A DNA stretch of 64,000 nucleotides, taken from contig NZ_JAPEIQ010000013.1 in the NCBI RefSeq assembly GCF_026041215.1, positions 372,001 through 436,000 of the forward strand, given 5' to 3'. Each line of letters starts with the position of its first letter. Position 1 is the first letter of the stretch. The notes below the pieces were generated by a model, which was given only the letters and a program-made list of their open reading frames with translations, did not search any database and was not told the DNA's origin. Source of the DNA: Hoyosella sp. YIM 151337. GTDB taxonomy: Bacteria > Actinomycetota > Actinomycetes > Mycobacteriales > Mycobacteriaceae. The position numbers were made by a program, and so were the translations under genes. Shown piece after piece: positions 20,758 through 30,466 of the stretch.

Positions 20758-22545
20758 TTATTGCTTATCTCCGGTTGTTTTGCGAGCGGGACGCGCATCG
20801 ATTCCCGATTCCTTGCGCTGCTGCTCGGTGATCGGCGCCGGCGCATCGGTCAGCGGATCGACCCCACCGCCCGTCTTGGGGAACGCGATAACGTCACGGA
20901 TGGAGTCAGACTTTGACAACAACGCGACGATGCGGTCCCATCCGAACGCGATACCGCCGTGCGGCGGTGCACCGAACTTGAACGCGTCGAGGAGGAAGCC
21001 GAATTTGTCCTGCGCTTCCTCGGCTGCGATGCCCATGACTTTGAAGACACGCTCTTGCACGTCACGCCGGTGGATACGAATGCTGCCGCCACCGATCTCA
21101 TGGCCGTTACACACGATGTCGTAGGCGTAGGCGAGCGCCGAGCCAGGGTCGGTGTCGAACGTGTCCACGCATTCCGGCTTCGGTGAGGTGAACGCGTGGT
21201 GCACCGCAGTCCAGGCGCTGTATCCCAGGGCGACGTCACCAGAGGCTGTGGCCTCCTCGACTGGTTCGAATAGCGGGGCGTCCACTACCCATACGAACGA
21301 CCACGCGCTCTCATCGAGCGCGCCGGTACGCTTCGCGATCTCGACCCGCGCGGCCCCAAGCAGGGCGCGGGAAGTTTTCGGACTGCCCGCACCGAAAAAG
21401 ACACAGTCGCCCGGCTCCGCGCCGACATGCGCGGCAAGTTTCTCACGCTCGGCCTCCGACAGGTTCTTCGCGACCGGGCCACCGAGGGTGCCGTCTTCCC
21501 CGACAAGCACATACGCCAGGCCTTTAGCACCGCGCTGTTTGGCCCACTCCTGCCAGGCGTCGAGCTGACGCCGCGGCTGGCTCGCACCGCCCGGCATGAC
21601 CACCGCGCCGACGTACGGCGCCTGGAATACACGGAACGGTGTGTCCTTGAAGAAGTCGGTGCACTCGACGAGTTCGAGACCGAAGCGCAAGTCCGGCTTG
21701 TCGGTGCCGTAACGGCGCATCGCCTCCGCGTAGGTGATTTGCTGGATCGGCGTTTCGATTTCGTAGCCGATGAGCTTCCACAGCGCGGCGAGGATCTCCT
21801 CCGCGAGGAGAATGACATCCTCCTGCCGCACGAAACTCATCTCCAGGTCGAGCTGGGTGAACTCCGGCTGGCGGTCCGCACGGAAATCCTCGTCCCGGTA
21901 GCAGCGGGCAATCTGGTAGTACCGTTCGACGCCCGCGACCATGAGCAGCTGCTTGAACAGCTGCGGGCTTTGCGGCAACGCGTAGAAACTGCCGGGCTGC
22001 AACCGCGCTGGTACCAGGAAGTCGCGCGCACCCTCGGGGGTCGACCGGGTCAGCGTCGGCGTTTCCACTTCGACGAACTCGTGCCGTGCCAGCACACCCC
22101 TAGCGGCGGCGTTGACGCGCGAACGCAGCCGGATCGCCTCACCAGGGGCGTCGCGCCGCAGATCAAGGTAGCGGTAGCGCAGGCGCGTCTCCTCGCCCAC
22201 ATGCTCCTCGTCTAGCTGGAATGGCAGCGCCGCGCTCTCGTTGAGAACCTCAAGAGACGTGGCGTTCACCTCGATCTCTCCGGTCGGGATCTCATAGTTC
22301 GCGTTGCCCTCGGGGCGCATTTCGACGATCCCGGTGACGCTGATGCAGAATTCGGAGCGCAGCCGGTGGGCCCGCTCAAGAATCGCTTCATCCCGGAAAA
22401 CCACCTGGCACACGCCTGACGCATCACGGAAGTCGATGAAAATCACACCGCCGTGGTCGCGGCGCCGCGCCACCCAGCCAGCAAGGGTGACTGTCTGCGA
22501 GCCGTGTTCAGCGCGAAGCGAACCGGCCAGATGAGTGCGAAGCAC
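20758..22545 (-). CDS. aspS: Aspartyl-tRNA synthetase
   Basis: Class IIb synthetase of 595 residues. The order is OB-fold anticodon-binding domain ([18 protein letters not shown]), catalytic core with motif 2 ([17 protein letters not shown]) and [10 protein letters not shown], bacterial-type GAD insertion, and motif 3 ([14 protein letters not shown]). Mycobacterial enzymes of this type are non-discriminating and also make Asp-tRNA-Asn for GatCAB; whether that holds here cannot be read. It lies 26 bases upstream of the ATP-grasp gene on the same strand and diverges from the zinc peptidase gene. Confidence 0.97.
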   Translation of the reverse strand: MLRTHLAGSLRAEHGSQTVTLAGWVARRRDHGGVIFIDFRDASGVCQVVFRDEAILERAHRLRSEFCISVTGIVEMRPEGNANYEIPTGEIEVNATSLEVLNESAALPFQLDEEHVGEETRLRYRYLDLRRDAPGEAIRLRSRVNAAARGVLARHEFVEVETPTLTRSTPEGARDFLVPARLQPGSFYALPQSPQLFKQLLMVAGVERYYQIARCYRDEDFRADRQPEFTQLDLEMSFVRQEDVILLAEEILAALWKLIGYEIETPIQQITYAEAMRRYGTDKPDLRFGLELVECTDFFKDTPFRVFQAPYVGAVVMPGGASQPRRQLDAWQEWAKQRGAKGLAYVLVGEDGTLGGPVAKNLSEAEREKLAAHVGAEPGDCVFFGAGSPKTSRALLGAARVEIAKRTGALDESAWSFVWVVDAPLFEPVEEATASGDVALGYSAWTAVHHAFTSPKPECVDTFDTDPGSALAYAYDIVCNGHEIGGGSIRIHRRDVQERVFKVMGIAAEEAQDKFGFLLDAFKFGAPPHGGIAFGWDRIVALLSKSDSIRDVIAFPKTGGGVDPLTDAPAPITEQQRKESGIDARPARKTTGDKQ

Positions 22546-22692
22546 AGGGATCCTTCCTCAATTTGCACGAGCGAGAGCGCATGGCTCCATACGATCCTAG
22601 AGCCTGTTTTACCGACCCTCGAAGCTGGGACCGTGCGTCACGAGTAACACCATCAGGATCACATTGCGCGGACGCCATGGAAAACTAGTTTG

Positions 22693-23592
22693 ATGACGTT
22701 CAACCCGAACGCTCGCACGGATCCCCGGCGCGTGCGCACCCGTGGCGGCGGCAAGCAAGGAACGACGCTTGTGGTTGGCGGCGGCGGCATCGGCGCGCTG
22801 ATCATCCTCGCAGTCATCCTCCTGACTGGCGGCGACCCTAGCCAGGTCCCTGGACTCACTGAACCCGGCGCTCCAGGCGCGGGCACTGCGGGCGCGCCCG
22901 ATGTATCGCATTGCGTTTCCGGCGCCGCAGCGAACGAGGACGTCAACTGCCGGATCGTCGCGACGGCCCACAGCCTTGATCAGATCTGGTCGGTTGCGCT
23001 CCCCCACACTGGGCTGCAGTACGAGCCGCCGGGTGTCACGTTATTCACCGCATCCGTGGGCACGGCGTGCGGAAACGCGACGAGCGCGGTCGGGCCCTTC
23101 TACTGCCCCGCCGATCAGACAACATACTTCGACACGTCCTTCTTCGACGTGCTCAGCCGGCAGTTCGGCGCGTCGTCCGGCCCACTCGCACAGCAGTACG
23201 TCGTTGCGCACGAGTTCGGCCACCACATTCAGCACCTGATGGGAGATCTAGATCGGTCCCGTACCGACCCACGCGGTCCGGGCTCCGGCGCAGTCCGGAC
23301 CGAACTGCAAGCTGACTGCTACGCAGGACTGTGGGCGCATCACGCCGACAAAACACCAATGCCGGGTGAAACGGCACCGTATCTGCTGCCGCTTACGGCT
23401 CAGGACATCGCTGACGCCCTATCCGCAGCGGAGGCGGTGGGCGATGATCGCATCCAGCACGCCGCTACCGGCCAGGTTAACCCCGAATCGTGGACGCACG
23501 GGTCGGCGGAACAGCGTCAGCGCTGGTTCACACGCGGGTACGAGACCGGTAGCATCGCCGCGTGTGACACCTTCAGCGCCCCCGAGCTCTGA
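22693..23592 (+). CDS. YpfJ-type neutral zinc metallopeptidase, membrane-anchored
   Basis: 299 residues from the ATG at 22693; the codon before it is TTG and is not needed. A basic N-terminus precedes a Gly-rich stretch and one transmembrane helix (about residues 31-46). The extracytoplasmic peptidase domain has the zinc motif HEFGHH (H173, E174, H177) and the downstream ELQADCYAGLWAH glutamate region. Cysteine pairs (C74/C86, C126/C138) are consistent with oxidised folding outside the membrane. The substrate is unknown. It has a homologue next to aspS in M. tuberculosis (Rv2575). It converges on the glycosylase gene with only a 19-base gap. Confidence 0.9.
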   Translation: MTFNPNARTDPRRVRTRGGGKQGTTLVVGGGGIGALIILAVILLTGGDPSQVPGLTEPGAPGAGTAGAPDVSHCVSGAAANEDVNCRIVATAHSLDQIWSVALPHTGLQYEPPGVTLFTASVGTACGNATSAVGPFYCPADQTTYFDTSFFDVLSRQFGASSGPLAQQYVVAHEFGHHIQHLMGDLDRSRTDPRGPGSGAVRTELQADCYAGLWAHHADKTPMPGETAPYLLPLTAQDIADALSAAEAVGDDRIQHAATGQVNPESWTHGSAEQRQRWFTRGYETGSIAACDTFSAPEL

Positions 23593-23611
23593 AAGCGTTC
23601 GCGGTTCGAGG

Positions 23612-24478
23612 CTATTTGAGCAGCCGAGACATCCGGCGGTCAGCGAGGATCTTGCCGCCAGTCTGACACTGCGCGCAGTACTGGAACGAGCGGTCCGCAT
23701 ACGACACCTCCCGCACCAACGAACCACAGACCGGGCATGGCAGCCCAGTGCGCGCGTGCACGCGCAAGCCCGATCGTTTCTCCCCTTTGAGCCGCGCGAC
23801 GTCCTCGCCGACACACCTTGCTACAGCGTCGGATAGAACGCTGTAAAGCGCCTGATGCAGACTGGCAGCCGCGTCCGCCGACAGCGAGTTCGCCTGCGCG
23901 AAGGGTGACAACTTCGCGACATGCAGTATTTCGTCTGAGTACGCGTTGCCGACACCGCTCACGACCGACTGGTCAGTGAGGAAGGTCTTCAACCGTGCGG
24001 TTGAGTCGGCCAAGAGCCGGCTCAGGTCCTTTTCGGTCACGTCCAGCGCGTCGGGACCGAGCCGGCTTATCTGCGCGAGGTCGTGCGGGTCGCGAGCGAC
24101 CCACACCGCGAGGCTCTTCTTCGTGCCGGCTTCCGTCAGGTCGAGGCCGCTGCCACTGGCCAGGTGGATTCGCATCGCGATCGGGCCCCGCCCCTGCTTC
24201 GGCGCCGCCGCGGATATCGCGTCCGACCAGCGCAGCCAGCCCGCCCGGGCGAGGTGGAAGACCAGGTACAGCGCCTCGTCAGCACGCGTGCATTCGACCG
24301 CGAGGTACTTTCCGAACCGTTGTATGGCAGTTATCTCGCGTCCGTGCAGTTCTGTCGGCGGCGGATCGAAGGTCTTCAGCACGCTGATCTGGCTGACATC
24401 AACTCGCGTGATTGCAGTACCTACGGCATGTTCCCGCAGGAAGTGAGCGATGGCTTCGACTTCGGGAAGTTCTGGCAC
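23612..24478 (-). CDS. Fpg/Nei family DNA glycosylase
   Basis: Base-excision repair enzyme of 288 residues. The GTG at 24478 gives the family N-terminus PELPEVE, in which the proline after the initiator is the catalytic nucleophile and the next Glu assists. Ten further residues in the longest frame would bury this proline and were discarded. The H2TH region appears around LKTFLTDQSVVSGVGNAYSDE. A C-terminal zinc finger has CPVC and CAQC pairs. The AIQRFGKYL segment carries a conserved Lys. The substrate (8-oxoG or oxidised pyrimidines) is not settled by motifs; it looks closer to mycobacterial Nei-type proteins than to MutM. Confidence 0.92.
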   Translation of the reverse strand: MPELPEVEAIAHFLREHAVGTAITRVDVSQISVLKTFDPPPTELHGREITAIQRFGKYLAVECTRADEALYLVFHLARAGWLRWSDAISAAAPKQGRGPIAMRIHLASGSGLDLTEAGTKKSLAVWVARDPHDLAQISRLGPDALDVTEKDLSRLLADSTARLKTFLTDQSVVSGVGNAYSDEILHVAKLSPFAQANSLSADAAASLHQALYSVLSDAVARCVGEDVARLKGEKRSGLRVHARTGLPCPVCGSLVREVSYADRSFQYCAQCQTGGKILADRRMSRLLK

Positions 24479-24726
24479 CTTCTCAGTCTGCCTTCGGTCG
24501 AGACGCACGAAAAGCGCAATCGCGCAATTCGCCGGTCAAAACGCCGGTGGCATTACCAAATTATTAGCAGACTTTTAATTTGAATCCGTGTGTGCCACGG
24601 CTCGAAGAGCGTCCCATGAAATACCATCGTAGTTATAGCCCCGGATCGATTCGGAACACCAACCGTTGGGGACTTTGGTTCACGCGACCGCAACCACAAT
24701 CCGGTTGCGCTACTAGAGGGGGGACC

Positions 24727-25152
24727 ATGGTATTGCCGGTCTCGGTGCGAAAGAGCACCCTATGCGACGCTGTGCGCCTGCCGAACACGCTGATCCGGCG
24801 AGTTGCGCGCGAGATGCCGACACGAGCGGAGTCCATCGCAGCGCAGTTTTTTGGACAGCGGCTCGATCCGTTGAGCGCTGCCCCTGGCAATTACCTTGCG
24901 CGACAGGGCACCAAGGTCATCGCCGTCCACGGTCCGTACCGCAGGTATCCCTCTGGGCTGCGGTATTACCTTCGGCACACCCCCGACAACCGCGGCGGCT
25001 GGTACATCTTCGCCGGGCAGCTGGATTGGGTGACAGTGCCCGTTATCGCGCGCGCCACGGAGGCCACCCAGCTTTTTGCGTCCAACAGCAAGCTGATGTT
25101 CAACAGCACGCTGCGCCGCCTTCAACTGGAGGATCTACGCGTCGCCGCTTGA
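24727..25152 (+). CDS. Hypothetical protein, unrecognised
   Basis: 141 residues from the ATG at 24727, which has a strong GAGGGGGG sequence a few bases upstream; the frame is open further up but lacks such a signal. The protein is basic, with no signal peptide or membrane segment. Its middle is aromatic-rich (GPYRRYPSGLRYYLRHTP, then GGWYIFAGQLDWVTVP). I do not recognise the family. The 248 bases upstream, shared with the divergent glycosylase gene, are more AT-rich than the rest. Its 3' end overlaps the convergent MFS gene by 18 bases. Confidence 0.6.
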   Translation: MVLPVSVRKSTLCDAVRLPNTLIRRVAREMPTRAESIAAQFFGQRLDPLSAAPGNYLARQGTKVIAVHGPYRRYPSGLRYYLRHTPDNRGGWYIFAGQLDWVTVPVIARATEATQLFASNSKLMFNSTLRRLQLEDLRVAA

Positions 25153-26469
25153 CGTACGCGCGCGGCGACGCAGCACATCGCGGATTCTGCGCGGATAAAT
25201 GCCCTGCGCGGCGAGTGCTTTCCGTGTCTTTCTGCGCGTCACCAGCACGCCGGTAATCGCGATCGCCCAGATCGGGTACTGGACGAGCCAGGCGGCGCGG
25301 AACGCTTCCGCAGAATACTCGCCGAAGAACGTCAGCACCACGCCGACCGCCGCGACCGTGACGAGCGTTCCACTGAAGCCGCCCTGGTTTACCATTCCCT
25401 GTGCGATGCCGAGCGTGCGCGGATCGTTGAAGGTACGCGCGTAATCGAAGCCGATGATCGAGCCTGGACCACCGGCTGCCATCGCGATGACGAGCAGCAG
25501 GATAACCCAGTAAGGCGCGGGCCACGGAATTGCCAGGACGACCGTCCACATCACCACATTCGCGCTGATGATTGCAATGACAAGCCAGGATCGCCGCAGC
25601 GGGTGCCGGGCCGTTAGTGCCCCCACCCCTGGACCGATCACGATCGTCGCGACCACGAAGATCGTCAGCAAGACGCTCGCCGCGGGTTCGCTCAGGCCCT
25701 GTGCCGTCACCAGGTACGGAAATCCCCACAGGAGCACGAATACATTGCCGGAAAACGAGGTACCCATGTGGGCGTAAAAGCCCAGGCGCGTTCCAGACTG
25801 CCCCCACACCGAGGAGATCGTTTTCCCCACCGCACGCAAGGACGCGGGACGTGTCGTCACCTCCCGGCCGAAGGGGTCGTTGCGGATTATCAGTACCGCA
25901 AGAACCGCGGCGAACACGCACAGCGCCGCAACCGACAAGTATGCCGTCAGCCAGCCTGGCCCGCGCAGCAGGAATAGCAGCGGCACTGCGGACAGCACCT
26001 GGCCGCTCTGGCCGAGAATGCCAGTGAGCTGGGTGATCACCGGGACTTTCCGGTTCGAGAACCACTGGGGTATTAGCCTGATGACGGCGATGAAGATCAG
26101 CGCGTCACCGAGACCTACGAGCACACGCGCGGCGATCGCCCACTGCAGGTCGGTGCTAAACGCCAGCACAATCTGGCCAGCACCCATAATGAGTGCACCC
26201 GTCGTGATCATCGCACGCGATCCGAACCGGTCGAGCAGCACGCCCGAGGGTATCTGCATCGCCGCATACACCACGACCTGCAGCACGACGAACAGCGACA
26301 GCACTCCCGCCGACACGCCGAACCGGGTTGTCGCTTCCAGGCCCGCGACGCCGAGGGAGGTCCGGTTAAGGACGGCCACGACGTACGCGAAAAGGCCGAC
26401 ACCCCAAACGATCAGTGGTGCGCGAAGAAGGGCCCCGGGACCGGCTGAACTCTTTCCCTTCACAGACAT
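25135..26469 (-). CDS. Major facilitator superfamily transporter
   Basis: 444 residues with twelve predicted membrane helices. The loop between helices 2 and 3 carries an MFS motif A variant (GVLLDRFGSRAMI), and RVLVGLGDALIF follows in helix 4. A basic cytoplasmic tail ends the protein (RRKTRKALAAQGIYPRRIRDVLRRR). The sequence resembles general MFS permeases of the sugar phosphate/nitrate type, but no substrate can be assigned. It is preceded by about 109 bases of comparatively AT-rich non-coding DNA (26470-26578) that probably contains its promoter. Confidence 0.88.
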   Translation of the reverse strand: MSVKGKSSAGPGALLRAPLIVWGVGLFAYVVAVLNRTSLGVAGLEATTRFGVSAGVLSLFVVLQVVVYAAMQIPSGVLLDRFGSRAMITTGALIMGAGQIVLAFSTDLQWAIAARVLVGLGDALIFIAVIRLIPQWFSNRKVPVITQLTGILGQSGQVLSAVPLLFLLRGPGWLTAYLSVAALCVFAAVLAVLIIRNDPFGREVTTRPASLRAVGKTISSVWGQSGTRLGFYAHMGTSFSGNVFVLLWGFPYLVTAQGLSEPAASVLLTIFVVATIVIGPGVGALTARHPLRRSWLVIAIISANVVMWTVVLAIPWPAPYWVILLLVIAMAAGGPGSIIGFDYARTFNDPRTLGIAQGMVNQGGFSGTLVTVAAVGVVLTFFGEYSAEAFRAAWLVQYPIWAIAITGVLVTRRKTRKALAAQGIYPRRIRDVLRRRARTSSGDA

Positions 26470-26578
26470 CTGCGAACTAACAAAACAACAAAATCATTAA
26501 CCACACACGTAATCATGCTTGGTTTGCCGGCGGAATGCATATCGCCCGCGCGGGCACCAGATTCGATGTCGTTTTGCG

Positions 26579-27628
26579 TCAAAAGAGCGTCAGCGCAGGC
26601 TCCGGAACGCTACTCCCCCGGGCCGTTCCCGCGGGACGATCGGCAGCATCCTCCACCTTCCGAAATCCGCTGGAGCTATTCCCCGCCAGGCCGTGCATCC
26701 GCACTAGTGGCGTCACGCGACCGCGCAGCCAGTCTCGATACTCCGCACTCACGTAAGCGCCGCGGCCGTAGATCACTCGATATCGCCGGATCAGCGACGG
26801 ATGGTGCTCACTCAGCCATTCAAGGAAGACGCCGCGGGTACTGCCGCGCAGATGCATAGGCAGCACGGTGACTGACGTCGCGCCAGCATCAGCAATCGCA
26901 GCGAGCAGGGCGTCGAGATGCTCCGCGGAGTCTGTGAGGTACGGTACGACCGGCGCGACCATGACACCGCAGGAAAATCCTGCCTCGCGGACAGCCCGGA
27001 TGAGTCCCAGCCGGGCGCGCGGCGCCGGGGTGCCCGGCTCGAGTGACCGCTGCAAATCGTCATCGAGGATGGCCAGCGACACCCCGATAGCTACATCGAC
27101 GTGACGCGCCACCGCGCTGAGCAGCGGCAGGTCGCGCCGAAGCAGCGTCCCTTTCGTCAACACCGAAAACGGCGTTCGCGACTCCGCCAGCGCAGAGATA
27201 ATGCCCGGCATCAGCCGGTAGCGCCCTTCGGCCCGCTGATACGGATCGGTATTCGTACCGAGGGCCACATGCTCACGGCGCCATGAGCCACGGCGCAGTT
27301 CTTTGCGCAGCACCGGAACGATGTTCGTCTTGACCACAATTTCGCGGTCAAAATCGGCCCCCGCACTGAAATCCAAATACTCGTGCGTCGGCCGCGCGTA
27401 GCAGTACTTGCATTGATGCGTACAGCCGCGAGACGGATTAACTGTCCACCTGAACGGCATCGCCGATCCCTCGGGAACCCGATTCAGCGCAGACTTGCAC
27501 AGCACCTCGTGAAACGTCACACCGTCAAACTCCGGTGCCTGGATGCTGCGCACAAGACCCGCACGTGTCAGCCCGGGAAGCGCGCCGTCGTCGACAGCCA
27601 AAGATTGTGCGTCCCACCTCACGCACAA
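26579..27628 (-). CDS. Radical SAM protein, Rv2578c family
   Basis: 349 residues. The iron-sulphur motif CTHQCKYC (C69, C73, C76) identifies a radical SAM enzyme. The N-terminal DDGALPGL and GVTFHEVLCKSALNRVP segments are characteristic of the actinobacterial family typified by M. tuberculosis Rv2578c. SPL-like features include EHVALGTNTDPYQRAE and SVLTKGTLLRRDL, and the family is related to spore photoproduct lyase-like proteins. The reaction is unknown. In M. tuberculosis the gene is likewise close to hisS; the dehalogenase gene linB found there is absent between them here. Confidence 0.88.
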   Translation of the reverse strand: MCVRWDAQSLAVDDGALPGLTRAGLVRSIQAPEFDGVTFHEVLCKSALNRVPEGSAMPFRWTVNPSRGCTHQCKYCYARPTHEYLDFSAGADFDREIVVKTNIVPVLRKELRRGSWRREHVALGTNTDPYQRAEGRYRLMPGIISALAESRTPFSVLTKGTLLRRDLPLLSAVARHVDVAIGVSLAILDDDLQRSLEPGTPAPRARLGLIRAVREAGFSCGVMVAPVVPYLTDSAEHLDALLAAIADAGATSVTVLPMHLRGSTRGVFLEWLSEHHPSLIRRYRVIYGRGAYVSAEYRDWLRGRVTPLVRMHGLAGNSSSGFRKVEDAADRPAGTARGSSVPEPALTLF

Positions 27629-27643
27629 ATTCGAACACGTGTT

Positions 27644-28345
27644 CTAGTCGGTGTCAAGCAGGCTTACTAGGTCAGCGTCTGTTAGCACAACCCGGCCGGT
27701 TCGGCTTGGCTTCTGCAGACCTCCCTGGGCTGCTGCCGGACGCGGCGCGCCGGGCCCTCTCTGCGATTCAGCACGCTCCACGGCGCGGTAGAGGGGGCGT
27801 TCAGTCAGCGCAGCTCCGCGAGCCTCAGCCCGCAAGTGCTCAACTAGCACGCGTGACACGGTGCCTGCCGTGATCGATTCACTCATCGCGAGTACGTCAG
27901 CCAGCCGGCGGATCGCCATAAGATCTAGCTCCGCACCGCGATCGGTCCCGTATAAGGCGAGGTGCACGGTCACCGTGCTCTGATGGTCCTGAAGTACCAG
28001 GTGAACCTGCCGGAACCGCCCAGGCTGCACGGTAACCTCCGCACGCCGCAGCGCACCCGTATCAACGGACTTCGTCGTGAGTCCGCGCGAATACACGGTC
28101 CGGCCGTCGAGCCAGGCCGCCCGGCGCGCCGCGAACAGCGCGCCGAAACCCGGCGGACCACCGACTACTGCGCCAACCAGGACACCAATCCAGAGCTGAC
28201 TCACCAGCGACACCAGCAGTGCGAGCGCGGCACCCACTGCGAAACAGATCAGCGCAATCCGTCGCAGCTTCGGGACGACAACGTCACGGCGAACCAGATC
28301 GAGGGCCACGGGAGGTGCGGGCTCCGGCTGTGGCAGATCAGTCAC
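27644..28345 (-). CDS. Hypothetical membrane protein downstream of hisS
   Basis: 233 residues from the GTG at 28345, which overlaps the hisS stop by 8 bases; the 18 residues upstream of it in the open frame lie inside hisS. Two adjacent hydrophobic helices ([26 protein letters not shown], then a Gly-rich turn) are followed by a cytoplasmic PH-like region that includes a [20 protein letters not shown] stretch. The C-terminus is disordered and Gln/Pro-rich. I do not know the family. Coupling to hisS suggests expression as a housekeeping unit. Confidence 0.72.
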   Translation of the reverse strand: MTDLPQPEPAPPVALDLVRRDVVVPKLRRIALICFAVGAALALLVSLVSQLWIGVLVGAVVGGPPGFGALFAARRAAWLDGRTVYSRGLTTKSVDTGALRRAEVTVQPGRFRQVHLVLQDHQSTVTVHLALYGTDRGAELDLMAIRRLADVLAMSESITAGTVSRVLVEHLRAEARGAALTERPLYRAVERAESQRGPGAPRPAAAQGGLQKPSRTGRVVLTDADLVSLLDTD

Positions 28346-29600
28346 GAGTCGCCACCACCTCGTCACGAACGGAACTGAATTCGACCGCACGCTGGTCACC
28401 GCTGCGAAGATCCTTCAGACCCACGACCCCGTCCGCGAGGTCCCGATCACCCAGGACCAGCGCGATTCGCGCTCCTGACTTGTCCGCGGCCTTCATCGCC
28501 CCTTTAAGACCGCGGTTTCCGTAAGCGATATCGACGGCGATACCGGCGCTGCGCAGTTCTTGCGCCAGAACAACCATGCGTTCCCGGGCTGCTTGCCCAA
28601 GCGGCACCCCAAACACCTCGCACCGAGCGGTGTCCCCCGCTGTCCTCTGCTCCGCTGCGAGGGCAAGCACCGTCCGGTCGACGCCAATTCCGAAACCGAT
28701 TCCCGATAATTCCAGGCCGCCGAGTTCAGCCATCAGGCCGTCATAGCGGCCGCCTCCGCCGATTCCCGACTGTGCACCCAAACCGTCATGGACGAACTCA
28801 AACGTCGTCTTCGTGTAATAGTCCAGACCGCGCACCAGCCGTGGATTGATGACGTAGGAAACGCCAAGCCGGTCGAGGTGGCCGAGGACCTCGTCGAAGT
28901 GCGCCTTCGCGCCCTCGGACAGGTGATCAAGCATGAGCGGTGCATTCGCGGTCATCTCTTTGATGTGCGGCCGCTTGTCGTCAAGGACTCGCAGCGGGTT
29001 CAGCTGAGCGCGGGTCCGTGTCTCCTCGTCGAGATCAAGCGCGAGTAAGAAGTCCTGGAGGCGCTCGCGATACTGCGGACGGCACGTGTCGTCGCCCAGT
29101 GACGTGATCTCAAGACGATAGCCGCCCAGCCCCAAGGCGCGGAACCCCGCGTCCGCCACGGCAATCACCTCCGCGTCAAGGGCCGGATCGTCGACACCGA
29201 TCGCTTCGATTCCAACCTGTTGCAGCTGACGGTACCGCCCTGCCTGCGGACGCTCATAACGGAAGAACGGACCCGCGTAGCTGAGCTTCACCGGCAGCTG
29301 GCCACGATCTAGCCCATGCTCTATCACCGCGCGCATGACACCCGCCGTACCTTCCGGGCGCAGAGTCACCGACCGGCCGCCCCGATCGGCGAAGGTATAC
29401 ATCTCCTTCGACACCACATCTGTGGACTCGCCGACACCGCGCGCGAATAGGGACGTATCCTCGAAAATCGGGAGTTCGATGTGGCTGTAACCCGCGAGAC
29501 GGGCGGTGTGGAGCAGTCCGTCCCGCACCGCGAGGAACTCAGACGACACGGGCGGAACGTAGTCAGGCACCCCTTTGGGGGCTGAAAATCTGGTTGTCAC
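28338..29600 (-). CDS. hisS: Histidyl-tRNA synthetase
   Basis: Class II synthetase of 420 residues that charges tRNA-His. [11 protein letters not shown] begins the core, [19 protein letters not shown] is motif 2 approach, and [19 protein letters not shown] is motif 2. [14 protein letters not shown] is the histidine-specific signature. A C-terminal anticodon-binding domain follows ([15 protein letters not shown] onward, ending [13 protein letters not shown]). It lies 21 bases downstream of the metallo-beta-lactamase-fold gene on the same strand, the same pairing as in mycobacteria. Confidence 0.97.
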   Translation of the reverse strand: MTTRFSAPKGVPDYVPPVSSEFLAVRDGLLHTARLAGYSHIELPIFEDTSLFARGVGESTDVVSKEMYTFADRGGRSVTLRPEGTAGVMRAVIEHGLDRGQLPVKLSYAGPFFRYERPQAGRYRQLQQVGIEAIGVDDPALDAEVIAVADAGFRALGLGGYRLEITSLGDDTCRPQYRERLQDFLLALDLDEETRTRAQLNPLRVLDDKRPHIKEMTANAPLMLDHLSEGAKAHFDEVLGHLDRLGVSYVINPRLVRGLDYYTKTTFEFVHDGLGAQSGIGGGGRYDGLMAELGGLELSGIGFGIGVDRTVLALAAEQRTAGDTARCEVFGVPLGQAARERMVVLAQELRSAGIAVDIAYGNRGLKGAMKAADKSGARIALVLGDRDLADGVVGLKDLRSGDQRAVEFSSVRDEVVATRD

Positions 29601-29621
29601 GTTTGCTGGTTCGACTTTCTG

Positions 29622-30302
29622 CTACCGGATGTCCTGCAGGAACGGATTAGCTGCGCGCTCACGCCCAATGGTTGACGTCCCACCGTGTCCCGGCAAAATC
29701 ACGGTGTCGTCCTCCAAGGGAAGAAGTTTATCCGCGATGGCCGCCAAAAGCTGCTCGTGGCTGCCGCCGGGCAAGTCGGATCGGCCGACCGAACCCGCGA
29801 ACAAGGTGTCACCCGTGAACACGATTGCACGCGGCCCGTCCACGGTGCCGGCGCCACCCACCGTCGTTCGCGCAACGACGGAACCACGCGTATGCCCCGG
29901 GGTGTGATCGATGGTGAACTCGATGCCAGCCAGTTCCAGCTTGTCCCCGTCGCTGAGGTCCTTGACGGTGCCTGGTTCGGTGAAGTCACTGTCTGCCACG
30001 AACCCACTCAATTGCGGCCCCAGACCCGTGGACGGTCGCGCAAGCATCTCCCGGTCGTCCGGGTGAATGTAGGCGGGGATGCCGAACTCATCACAGAGCG
30101 GCTGCACCGACCACGTGTGATCAAGATGGCCGTGGGTCAGCAAAACCGCGACTGGAGAAAGCGCGTGCTCAGCGAATACCTGTTTCAGCGGTTCGAGAGC
30201 ATCCTGGCCTGGATCGATGACGACGCATTCTTGCTCGTCATCGAGCGCGACGACATAACAGTTGGTCTGGAACATCCCTGCTGGAAATCCCATCACACGC
30301 AC
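29622..30302 (-). CDS. Metallo-beta-lactamase-fold hydrolase (glyoxalase II-like)
   Basis: 226 residues. The zinc-binding THGHLDH motif is at residues 56-62; TPGHTRGS, FTGDTLFAGSVGR and LPGHGGTSTIGRER complete the glyoxalase II/persulfide dioxygenase-like pattern. Cytoplasmic, no signal. The usual assignments are hydroxyacylglutathione hydrolase-like thioesterase. Mycolata use mycothiol rather than glutathione, so the true substrate is uncertain. Homologue of Rv2581c, adjacent to hisS. Divergent from the cyclophilin pair. Confidence 0.9.
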   Translation of the reverse strand: MRVMGFPAGMFQTNCYVVALDDEQECVVIDPGQDALEPLKQVFAEHALSPVAVLLTHGHLDHTWSVQPLCDEFGIPAYIHPDDREMLARPSTGLGPQLSGFVADSDFTEPGTVKDLSDGDKLELAGIEFTIDHTPGHTRGSVVARTTVGGAGTVDGPRAIVFTGDTLFAGSVGRSDLPGGSHEQLLAAIADKLLPLEDDTVILPGHGGTSTIGRERAANPFLQDIR

Positions 30303-30466
30303 ACGCTACTCCTTGCTATTTCGGCCTCGTGAGCCAATCGGGCTCGCCCTGGTATCGACATGAGACCCACTTGGGGACCTATTGGTCTGACTTCTCAGGG
30401 TAGGCGGCTAGCCTGTCAAGCGGTAATTCCGTGAATACGGGCGTTAACGAGGGAGGTCATGCTGCG

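Noticed and set aside
21427-22215. 262-codon plus-strand open frame opposite aspS
   Set aside because: Antisense shadow of a well-supported synthetase gene.
22609-23007. 132-codon minus-strand open frame opposite the zinc peptidase gene
   Set aside because: Antisense to a gene with an intact HEFGHH motif; no ribosome binding site and no recognisable protein features.
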